Assembly (NCBI GenBank): GCA_001776275.1
Contig: MFAQ01000020.1
Location: 4,988 to 10,246 of the forward strand
Length of the DNA stretch: 5,259 nt
Source: Candidatus Collierbacteria bacterium RIFOXYD1_FULL_40_9
Lineage (GTDB): Bacteria > Patescibacteriota > Microgenomatia > UBA1400 > MFAQ01
Direction: 5' to 3'
Shown: positions 1 to 4,849 of the stretch, in pieces
How positions within the stretch are numbered: the first letter of the stretch is position 1
Layout of the letters: every line of letters begins with the position of its first letter
The notes under the pieces: generated by a model
Databases searched by the model: none
Seen by the model: only the letters and a program-made list of their open reading frames with translations
Told to the model about the DNA's origin: nothing
Translations under genes and position numbers: made by a program

Positions 1-723
1 AACTTTTCTGTACATGAAGTTACCAGCATCTAGAAGACTGTCAAAAGTGCCTGCGTCTTGCCAGTAACTGTCGAAAGTAATTGCTTTTAGCTGTCCCATT
101 TTTAGGTAAGTATTGTTGACACTGATAGTACCACTAATTTCGATTTCTCCTCTTGCTGAAGGAGTTAAATTTTTTGCTATTTCCACAACATTACTATCGT
201 ATGTGTAGAGCCCAACAGAAACGTTCATTGAGCGTGGTTTTTCTGGCTTTTCTTCTATAGAAAGTACTTGATTATTGGCATCTAGCTCCACCACTCCTAA
301 GCGTTTAACTTCATTGATATCATTTAGCTGTTTGACATAAATTTGACCACCAGTTTTGAACTGTTCAATCTGCTTGCTAAAATCTTCATCAATAATATTG
401 TCACCAAGAGCCATAGTAACACTATCATTACCAATAAAATCTTCACCAACAATAAAAGCGTCAGCAAGTCCGCGAGGTTCTTTTTGGACTGCATAACTAA
501 ATTTGACCCCAAACTGGTCGCCACTACCCAAGAGATTTAAGAAAAGACCTGAATTCTCTGGTGAAACAATTATTAGAATTTCTTTGATACCAGCTTTGAC
601 TAAGGTTTCGATAGGATAAAAAATTAGCGGTTTGTTGTAGACAGGAAGTAGTTGTTTGCTTATGACCCAGGTTAGTGGTCGAAGACGTGTTGCCCTGCCG
701 CCTGCCAAAATAATACCTTTCAT
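1..723 (-). CDS. rmlA: Glucose-1-phosphate thymidylyltransferase (RmlA type), 3' end outside the window
   Basis: Predicted to join dTTP and glucose-1-phosphate into dTDP-glucose, the first step of dTDP-L-rhamnose and related sugar synthesis in the cytoplasm. The frame is open from ATG at 723 to the left edge (241 residues, no stop). The protein starts MKGIILAGGRATRLRPLT, the nucleotide-binding loop of sugar nucleotidyltransferases. It continues with KQLLPVYNKPLIFYP (res. 23-37), LGDNI (106-110, metal-binding D108), EEKP (157-160), GLYTYD (171-176), PSARGEIEI (188-196) and WQDAG (221-225, second metal-binding Asp D223). These match RmlA better than GalU or mannose-1-phosphate guanylyltransferases. 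Two oddities stand out: about three extra residues where the family has EITDVN (res. 197-201), and SVG in place of the usual VTG before LYxYD. At 241+ residues it may be the short form (about 240) or the long form (about 290). The start lies 8 bp after the preceding stop and has no Shine-Dalgarno. Confidence 0.5.
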   Translation of the reverse strand, partial: MKGIILAGGRATRLRPLTWVISKQLLPVYNKPLIFYPIETLVKAGIKEILIIVSPENSGLFLNLLGSGDQFGVKFSYAVQKEPRGLADAFIVGEDFIGNDSVTMALGDNIIDEDFSKQIEQFKTGGQIYVKQLNDINEVKRLGVVELDANNQVLSIEEKPEKPRSMNVSVGLYTYDSNVVEIAKNLTPSARGEIEISGTISVNNTYLKMGQLKAITFDSYWQDAGTFDSLLDAGNFMYRKV

Positions 724-730
724 AAAAAGG

Positions 731-739
731 ATTATAACA
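731..739 (-). promoter_or_regulatory. Extended -10 promoter element for rmlA (leaderless)
   Basis: On the minus strand this reads TGTTATAAT, a perfect TATAAT (731-736) with the TGn extension. It ends 7 nt before the rmlA ATG (723), so a transcript would begin at or within a base or two of the start codon. No good -35 is seen at 16-18 bp, as is common for extended -10 promoters. The element overlaps the stop codon of the upstream gene. The region between this box and the ATG has no Shine-Dalgarno. It could be a chance match in AT-rich DNA, with rmlA read only from the upstream promoter. Confidence 0.5.
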
Positions 740-983
740 AACTGACCACCAGAAGACCTCCTAGGACTCCGTAGAGTAGATACTCAATAACAATTGCTAA
801 ATCGACGGTTTTTTCTTTGGTGTGGTGATAATATCCCCAGAGGACATACCAAGCACTGGCGATAACAATAATTATTTTTTGGGTTTCTTTGCTGCCGTTG
901 TAAAACAAAAGTAAGAAAAGCAAGGCGGCTAAGACGAAGCAAAGAATAATGTATTCTAAAATTTTTCTGATTGACTTGTTCAT
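732..983 (-). CDS. Small three-helix membrane protein of unknown function
   Basis: 83 residues starting MNKSIRKILEY. Three hydrophobic segments are visible, at about residues 9-28, 35-52 and 61-82, joined by short polar loops (NGSKETQK, and YYHHTKEK with a His pair). The positively charged N-terminus suggests it faces the cytoplasm. An ATG further upstream (1052) is open but would add 23 residues lying inside the CAP gene. ATG 983 is preferred because it has the best ribosome-binding site in the window and sits in an ATGA overlap with the CAP stop. I cannot assign a function. Translational coupling to the CAP gene implies roughly matched production, and a plausible job is a membrane partner of that protein, whose own C-terminus has two membrane segments. 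The gene is real on hydrophobic pattern, start signal and spacing. Confidence 0.5.
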   Translation of the reverse strand: MNKSIRKILEYIILCFVLAALLFLLLFYNGSKETQKIIIVIASAWYVLWGYYHHTKEKTVDLAIVIEYLLYGVLGGLLVVSLL

Positions 984-1822
984 AAAATTATTCCTTGGCG
1001 TATAACAAAGATGGCTAGCAATACAAACCACATAAAGGTGAGATGGGCCCATGTTTTACCACTTATTCGGATAAGGTTGTATCGCAGAACAAAAATCCAA
1101 TCCATAACCAAGGCGAAGAGGATGAGAACCGCAAAAGAGGCTGACCACACCTTGGAAAGACTTAGGGGAGAGATTTCGGCAGTGGGCTTGAACTCTTCCT
1201 GGGCAAGAACTTCGTTTGTTGAAATGCTGTCTGCCGCGATTTTGCCAACACTTGACTTGGTTGGAGCTACTGCAAAAATCTGAACAACAATTGTAGTCTC
1301 GACGCCGTTTAGGTATCCGTCTTTTACAGCCAAACCCATATCTTTGTAGCGCTTATCTAAAAGATTCTTTTTGTGGCTTGGTGAGTTCATCCAGGCATTT
1401 ACCACATCCTTAGAGTTGCTAAAGTCCCTTGCTAGATTTTCGCCCGCATGTTGATACTTGTAGCCGGCGTTTGAAATAAAAGTCCACGGCTCCGTTCCCT
1501 TTGGAGAGACATGAGCCCAATAATTTTCCTTAAACATATCGTCGACTTTTGCAGCGGCGGCGGCGTTTAGCTGTGCATTTAGGGTGACCTTTTCGGCACC
1601 TGATTTTATTCTGTTTTGATTGGTGTATTCGACAATTTTGCCGACGTCAATTTGAGATGCGTAACCTAAAATACCAGGTCTTAGACCAATAGTAATATCG
1701 ACAATTGACCGACCCATGACAAAAAGGCCAACTAAAATCAGCAGAGAACGAGTCCAGAGAATTTTGGCTTTGTGGTTGTTGTGTTGGTGTGGTAAAAAAA
1801 GATGGTGCAGAACCTTGAGCAT
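980..1822 (-). CDS. Membrane-anchored CAP/SCP-domain protein
   Basis: 280 residues from ATG 1822. Layout: a basic, His/Asn-rich start (PHQHNNHKAK, res. 11-20); a membrane helix at about 24-45; a short stretch with GILGYAS (50-56); a CAP (SCP/PR-1-like, PF00188) domain at about 62-184; a Ser/Glu linker (about 186-222); and two more hydrophobic helices (about 224-249 and 259-278). CAP signatures are WAHVSPKG (102-109, H104), AGENLA (126-131, E128), NSPSHKKNLL (146-155, H150) and a final VVQIFA strand. H104, E128 and H150 fit the cavity residues of the family. Topology predicts the CAP domain outside the membrane. The biochemical role of bacterial CAP proteins is mostly unsettled. An in-frame ATG at 1879 exists but would overlap the MazG-like gene and precede the promoter. 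ATG 1822 gives the usual 'basic then helix' beginning. The stop (TGA, 980-982) overlaps the next start. Confidence 0.5.
   Translation of the reverse strand: MLKVLHHLFLPHQHNNHKAKILWTRSLLILVGLFVMGRSIVDITIGLRPGILGYASQIDVGKIVEYTNQNRIKSGAEKVTLNAQLNAAAAAKVDDMFKENYWAHVSPKGTEPWTFISNAGYKYQHAGENLARDFSNSKDVVNAWMNSPSHKKNLLDKRYKDMGLAVKDGYLNGVETTIVVQIFAVAPTKSSVGKIAADSISTNEVLAQEEFKPTAEISPLSLSKVWSASFAVLILFALVMDWIFVLRYNLIRISGKTWAHLTFMWFVLLAIFVIRQGIIL
991..996 (-). promoter_or_regulatory. Shine-Dalgarno of the small membrane protein
   Basis: Minus strand reads AAGGAA, 7 nt before the ATG at 983. It lies inside the CAP coding region and decides the start of the 83-residue protein against the longer reading. 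It is the clearest ribosome-binding site in the window, and it belongs to a gene whose start overlaps the previous stop (ATGA). Confidence 0.5.
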
Positions 1823-1831
1823 ACAAAAACC

Positions 1832-1860
1832 ATTATGCACAATTACCGATTCAATATCAA
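1832..1860 (-). promoter_or_regulatory. Promoter of the CAP gene block (sigma70-like, leaderless)
   Basis: On the minus strand, TTGATA (1855-1860) and CATAAT (1832-1837) are separated by exactly 17 bp. Each matches the sigma70 consensus at 5 of 6 positions. CATAAT ends 9 nt before the ATG at 1822, so transcription should start within a few bases of the start codon. There is no Shine-Dalgarno in between. The -35 hexamer overlaps the last codon and stop of the MazG-like gene (stop 1857-1859), so the CAP, small membrane protein and rmlA genes can be expressed separately from the MazG-like gene. This is the best-formed promoter in the window. Confidence 0.5.
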
Positions 1861-2153
1861 ACTTTTTGCATAACCCCACCTACCCTCTGATATTTTCTGT
1901 TTTGATTTATCTTTATTTTTCTTTTGATCTCTTTTTCTAAATTTATGTTGAGAATTTCTGATAAACCAAGAACATAAATAACAACGTCAGCTAGCTCTTC
2001 CCCGACGGTGTATTCCTTTTTGTAGTGAGCTCTGAAAGCTTCGGAAACTTCCTCGTGGATAAGACAAAACTCCTTGGATATGTCTGTGGTGTTAAAACCC
2101 TTTTCAATTTTGTTTTGGTAAATTTGTTTTTGAAGTTTTTTTAGGCTAACCAT
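1857..2153 (-). CDS. MazG-like nucleotide pyrophosphohydrolase
   Basis: 98 residues from ATG 2153. The MazG/all-alpha NTP pyrophosphohydrolase signature is present: HEEVSEAF (res. 33-40; E34, E35, E38), then GEELADVVIYVLGL (51-64; E53, D56). This is the EExxE ... ExxD metal-binding arrangement, followed by a Lys/Asn-rich helix (KRKIKINQNRKYQR, 77-90). It is a single-domain protein, so it resembles small MazG-like or dCTPase-type house-cleaning enzymes that hydrolyse (d)NTPs to (d)NMP and pyrophosphate, not the two-domain E. coli MazG. The substrate cannot be read from sequence. An upstream in-frame ATG (2207) is open but would run through the divergent promoter and into the neighbouring gene, so it is rejected. 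The gene ends 34 bp before the CAP start. It has no Shine-Dalgarno and a -10-like TATACT 7 nt before ATG. Confidence 0.5.
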   Translation of the reverse strand: MVSLKKLQKQIYQNKIEKGFNTTDISKEFCLIHEEVSEAFRAHYKKEYTVGEELADVVIYVLGLSEILNINLEKEIKRKIKINQNRKYQRVGGVMQKV

Positions 2154-2160
2154 GGCATTG

Positions 2161-2168
2161 AGTATACT
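2161..2168. promoter_or_regulatory. Palindromic shared -10 element between divergent genes
   Basis: AGTATACT is its own reverse complement, and it contains TATACT on both strands (plus 2163-2168; minus 2161-2166). Each hexamer matches TATAAT at 5 of 6. The plus box ends 8 nt before ATG 2177 and the minus box ends 7 nt before ATG 2153, both suited to leaderless transcripts. Upstream hexamers at 17 bp are weak on both sides: TTTAGG for plus (2140-2145) and TTCTCG for minus (2184-2189), each 3 of 6 against TTGACA. The entire divergent gap is 23 bp. It could instead be an operator for a small dimeric repressor, but the -10 fit on both strands is the simpler reading. Confidence 0.5.
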
Positions 2169-2176
2169 AAAAATAG

Positions 2177-2719
2177 ATGATTGCGAGAACACATAGTTTG
2201 TTTGCATTTGCTAGCCTAGCAGGAGTAGCTGTTTATTCGGGTAAGACGGAAGTGTCGACAGCTACTTTTTTTGCTTGCCTAATTTTTAACACCATCGGGG
2301 CACTATTACCTGATATTGATCAGGCATCTAATCGACTATGGGACCTAATACCTGGGGGTGAAAGTATTGGGAAAGCACTTGGTGTTTTTATGAAACACAG
2401 AGGCATATCTCACTCTTTTTTGGGAATTTTTTTGATTGATAAGTTTAGTTATTGGCTAGTAACAAACTTATTTAATGAAAACTTTGTAGACGTTGGTCTA
2501 GTTTATTGGTCTCTGGTGATTGGGGTTATTTCTCACATTGTGGCAGATAGTCTTACTGAGGAAGGTGTTCCTCTACTCTACCCTCTAAAAATTAACTTTG
2601 GTTTGCCGCCTGTAAAACCCTGGAGAATAAAAACTGGTGGCTGGTTTGAGAACTTGGTGGTAATGCCAGTGACTGGATTGATAGCTATTTATTTTGTTAG
2701 TTTGTATTTGCGCAGATAG
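2177..2719 (+). CDS. YdjM/DUF457-type membrane metal-dependent hydrolase
   Basis: 180 residues, the only plus-strand gene here. Features typical of the family of membrane-bound putative metal hydrolases that includes E. coli YdjM (PF04307) are THSLF near the start (H6), LLPDIDQ (res. 43-49; D46, D48), KHRGISHS (73-80; H74, H79) and SHIVADSLTEEGVPLLYP (119-136; H120, D124). These His/Asp clusters are likely metal ligands at the membrane. Hydrophobic stretches lie at about 8-20, 30-44, 81-97, 107-123 and 160-177. The true substrate of the family is not well established. Phospholipid or other envelope-related hydrolysis has been suggested by resemblance to phospholipase C-like folds, which I cannot test here. 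ATG 2177 is needed to keep H6. It lacks a Shine-Dalgarno and follows the TATACT box by 8 nt. Its 3' end overlaps the convergent collagen-like gene by 23 bp. Confidence 0.5.
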   Translation: MIARTHSLFAFASLAGVAVYSGKTEVSTATFFACLIFNTIGALLPDIDQASNRLWDLIPGGESIGKALGVFMKHRGISHSFLGIFLIDKFSYWLVTNLFNENFVDVGLVYWSLVIGVISHIVADSLTEEGVPLLYPLKINFGLPPVKPWRIKTGGWFENLVVMPVTGLIAIYFVSLYLRR

Positions 2720-3254
2720 CGTAAGTGGTTAAGTCCCAAGGGGTAGTTGTTGAAGATCTGTGGACTGAGACCGTCCAGGTATTGTCTGCACTGGGGAAGT
2801 TAGCAACTGTGTAGTATGTGACGGTGGAGCTATTGACGACAAATCCACCTGAGAGAACTTTTTTGTTTTGGGGGCAGGTTAGAATAACTGTTTTGAGTTG
2901 TTCGGTATTACTTGCTGACGTTGTTGTGACTTTTTCCCAACCAGAGATACCGTTTGTGCCTGGAGATCCCGGGTCACCTTGATCCCCTTTATCTCCTTTT
3001 GGGCCCTGAGCACCAGCGCCAAAACTTATTTTCTTATCCCATTTGTTGCAAACTTTTTCTTTGAAAATACTGCCCGTTGCATATATACCACCATCTTGTT
3101 TGACACAAAAAGCAAGATCATCTGGGAAGTTTGACTGAAAAAAATCGAAAAATTTGTTGGGCCAGCTAGTTGGTGTGGCTAGGATGTTGGTTGGTGAAAA
3201 AATAATTATCGAGAAAATAGTCAACAAGAAGCCTTTTTTAATAGCTTTGTGCAT
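2697..3254 (-). CDS. Secreted collagen-like (Gly-X-Y) repeat protein
   Basis: 185 residues. A signal peptide is clear: MHKAIKKG, a hydrophobic core at 8-21, and probable cleavage after NILA (res. 26). A small domain with two Cys (C50, C69; FCVKQDGGIY to KVCNKW) follows. Then come seven uninterrupted Gly-X-Y triplets at residues 81-101, rich in GPKGDKGDQGDPG and ending NG. The C-terminal domain (about 105-185) holds LTCPQNKKVLSGGF, NFPSADNTWTVSV and TYAICAN with C127 and C181. This order is that of small bacterial collagen-like proteins, in which the repeat is expected to trimerise and display the end domain. There is no LPxTG or C-terminal helix, so it is probably released or held non-covalently. 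ATG 3254 is 44 bp after the sortase stop, and only a weak GAAG lies 7-8 nt upstream. It is the last gene of the surface-protein operon. A role in adhesion is inference. Confidence 0.5.
   Translation of the reverse strand: MHKAIKKGFLLTIFSIIIFSPTNILATPTSWPNKFFDFFQSNFPDDLAFCVKQDGGIYATGSIFKEKVCNKWDKKISFGAGAQGPKGDKGDQGDPGSPGTNGISGWEKVTTTSASNTEQLKTVILTCPQNKKVLSGGFVVNSSTVTYYTVANFPSADNTWTVSVHRSSTTTPWDLTTYAICANTN
2952..3014 (-). repeat. Seven collagen Gly-X-Y triplets
   Basis: Codes GAQ-GPK-GDK-GDQ-GDP-GSP-GTN. PKGD/KGD triplets are known to favour triple-helix stability in bacterial collagens lacking hydroxyproline. The run is short compared with many bacterial collagen-like proteins. At the DNA level it is only loosely repetitive, so it is a protein-level repeat, not a recent tandem duplication. 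Confidence 0.5.
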
Positions 3255-3298
3255 GTAATATCTTCAGGATACCTCTTTTTGACTTTTTTGGCTACTTG

Positions 3299-3889
3299 TT
3301 ACTTCGGTACAGCTTGGACGATTAGACGCTTAAAGTCTGTGCCGGGAGGCCAGCAGGTCATGAGTGTTAGGGTCTCAGCATTGGAGTCTGATTTTAGAAA
3401 GTTTATCTGACTTGGGGTGACTACTTTTTTGTCTTTAACCTTGTACTGGTACTCTTTTTGTTTGTAAAAAACTTTTATCTCATCCCCTTCCTCTAGTTTT
3501 GACAGGAGATAAAAGATAGAGTTGTAACGGGTAGCTGTTAAAAAGTCAGTGGAGGAGTGGGAAAAAAGAAAAATATTTTTGCCTTCGCCTGGAAGCTTGC
3601 TGGTGTTTGCGTGGGCGACACCTTTTGTAAGGGCTTTTTGATAAACAGTTGAGTCGAAAGGATCGACATTTTTAATAATTTTGGAGTTTGCACCTATTTT
3701 GGGAATAACGATACCAAAGTCAGAATCAATTGGATTGATCGTGGTATCTGTTTTGACTTTTTTATGCAAAACTTGATAACTTACTTCGTTTTTAAATATT
3801 GGAAGGTAAGTAGTGATCAAGACAAACAGACCAGTAGCCAGAAGAACAGAACCAAAAACTATGGGCAGATTGAAGTAGTTTCTTGTCAC
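3299..3889 (-). CDS. Sortase family transpeptidase
   Basis: 196 residues with a GTG start. An N-terminal membrane helix (about res. 8-30) anchors a sortase domain outside the membrane. The catalytic triad is visible: His in FLFSHSST (H111), Cys in LTLMTCWPPGT (C179) and Arg in FKRLIVQA (R188). IVIPKIGANSKII (60-72) and KGVAHANTSKLPGEGKN (89-105) are the usual early strands of the fold. Sortases cut LPxTG-type sorting signals after Thr and join the protein to an envelope nucleophile. An LPATG protein lies two genes upstream in the same run, the obvious substrate. The TCxPPGT pattern resembles class D/E-like enzymes more than class A or B, but I do not assign a class. The GTG follows the previous gene's TAA with no gap. 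An AAGGT sequence about 12 nt upstream is the only ribosome-binding candidate, so translation is probably coupled. No earlier or later start gives a better N-terminus. Confidence 0.5.
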   Translation of the reverse strand: MTRNYFNLPIVFGSVLLATGLFVLITTYLPIFKNEVSYQVLHKKVKTDTTINPIDSDFGIVIPKIGANSKIIKNVDPFDSTVYQKALTKGVAHANTSKLPGEGKNIFLFSHSSTDFLTATRYNSIFYLLSKLEEGDEIKVFYKQKEYQYKVKDKKVVTPSQINFLKSDSNAETLTLMTCWPPGTDFKRLIVQAVPK

Positions 3890-4849
3890 TTATTTCTTTT
3901 TACCTTTGAACCAAAAGTAAGCAGCTAATGCAATTATAGCCGCTATTAACGCAACTCTTGCATTGTTTGATTTCCAAAATGGCTCTTTGGTTTGAGTTCC
4001 CAGAACTTCTGAACTGTTTTCTTCGTTTATAGCTTCTGGGGTTAGTGTGCCCTCTTCTTGACCCGGTTCGGTTACCGATGATTCGTCTGCTAGAAGCGCA
4101 CCTGTTCCAGTTGTTTGACCCTGGGAAGGTGTGGTAGTAGAGGTAGTTGTGGTTGTAGTGCCGTTTACTACGGTAATATTCTCGTCACCGATAATCCCTG
4201 AACCATTTCCAGAGTTGTCGAAGGCGCGAACAGCATAGTAATAGGTCTTGTTGCAATCTGGAATAGAGTTAACCATTTCTACAGCTTGGTTTGAACCTAC
4301 AGACCTAGAATCTACTTGTGAGCCTGGATCGGCAGTGAAACTGGTGTTGTCGGATCTGTAAAGTACAACTTTGGTGGTTTTTCCGCCGTCGTTGTCGGTT
4401 CTAAACCTAATTGTGTATTGGCAGGTGGCAGTTTTTTCTTTGCTGTAACTATTTGGAGTACCTGGAGTGGAGTTGTTGAAATCGACGGTAACAACATTGC
4501 TTTCGGTAGTCACATCTGAGACAGCAATTACTTTGAATTTGTAGCTTCCGTTGGAATTTACAATTGAGTTATTGACCTGACAACTACCCGAGTTACCACC
4601 AGCTTTGAGAACTTTGTCGGCATCGAATTGAACAAAACCGATGTCTGTTGGAGACTGTTTGTAACACCTGACAGTCACGACATTGTTATTTTGATCCAGC
4701 GCAACAAAATTTATTTTAAATTCGTTTTGGTTTGTTGGAGTCTTGGGAGTCTCGATACGGACCATTAGACTATCGGCAGCCAAGATGATTGTTGGTAGTA
4801 AGAGTGAACCAATAGCGAAACTTAAGGTTTTGAGTATTGTTTTATTCAT
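3890..4849 (-). CDS. Exported two-domain Ig/Fn3-like surface protein with C-terminal membrane anchor
   Basis: 319 residues. A signal peptide (res. 1-25, ending IILAA) is followed by two beta-sandwich-like units at about 28-125 and 132-228, probably Ig/Fn3-type. Each holds two Cys (C62/C90 and C143/C199) that could form disulfides, and the second has the Fn3-like ending KTYYYAVRAFDNSGNGSG. Next come a Thr-rich linker (230-240), an acidic Glu/Ser-rich stretch (253-282), EVLGTQTKEP (281-290), a hydrophobic helix (about 297-314) and the basic tail FKGKKK. The overall plan is that of a wall-anchored protein, but no LPxTG-like pentapeptide precedes the helix, so it may simply stay in the membrane. 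The start ATG overlaps the stop of the upstream gene (ATGAATAA, 8 bp), and the stop abuts the sortase GTG. Domain names are judged by pattern only. No enzymatic motif is seen, and a structural or binding role is inferred. Confidence 0.5.
   Translation of the reverse strand: MNKTILKTLSFAIGSLLLPTIILAADSLMVRIETPKTPTNQNEFKINFVALDQNNNVVTVRCYKQSPTDIGFVQFDADKVLKAGGNSGSCQVNNSIVNSNGSYKFKVIAVSDVTTESNVVTVDFNNSTPGTPNSYSKEKTATCQYTIRFRTDNDGGKTTKVVLYRSDNTSFTADPGSQVDSRSVGSNQAVEMVNSIPDCNKTYYYAVRAFDNSGNGSGIIGDENITVVNGTTTTTTSTTTPSQGQTTGTGALLADESSVTEPGQEEGTLTPEAINEENSSEVLGTQTKEPFWKSNNARVALIAAIIALAAYFWFKGKKK

Noticed and set aside
324..524. Minus-strand open frame inside rmlA, and the plus-strand frame at 343-540
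   Set aside because: Low-complexity Leu/Val-rich or Asn/Thr-rich readings in other frames of a clearly coding region; no start signal or family pattern.
984..1052. 23-residue N-terminal extension of the small membrane protein
   Set aside because: It lies wholly inside the CAP coding region, and the internal ATG 983 has an AAGGAA site and an ATGA overlap.
1011..1283. Plus-strand open frames at 1011-1283 and 1716-1940
   Set aside because: Antisense to the CAP gene, which has a firm domain match; translations are rich in Arg/Lys/Trp without structure.
1823..1879. Upstream ATG (1879) for the CAP protein
   Set aside because: It would overlap the MazG-like gene and lie upstream of the promoter. 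ATG 1822 gives a normal basic-then-helix N-terminus.
2154..2207. Upstream ATG (2207) for the MazG-like protein
   Set aside because: It crosses the divergent promoter and runs into the hydrolase coding region. ATG 2153 fits the family length.
3255..3298. Separate promoter or terminator between the sortase and the collagen-like gene
   Set aside because: The gap holds A-rich runs on the minus strand and TATCCT/GATATT-like strings, but no matching -35, and only a 4-bp inverted repeat (TATC/GATA). Not enough to call.
4130..4162. Thr-codon run as a DNA tandem repeat or microsatellite
   Set aside because: Thr codons are mixed and the run is short; better read as a protein linker.
4312..4497. Minus-strand 61-residue frame
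   Set aside because: A shifted-frame shadow of the Ig-like protein, Pro/Thr-rich with no start signal.
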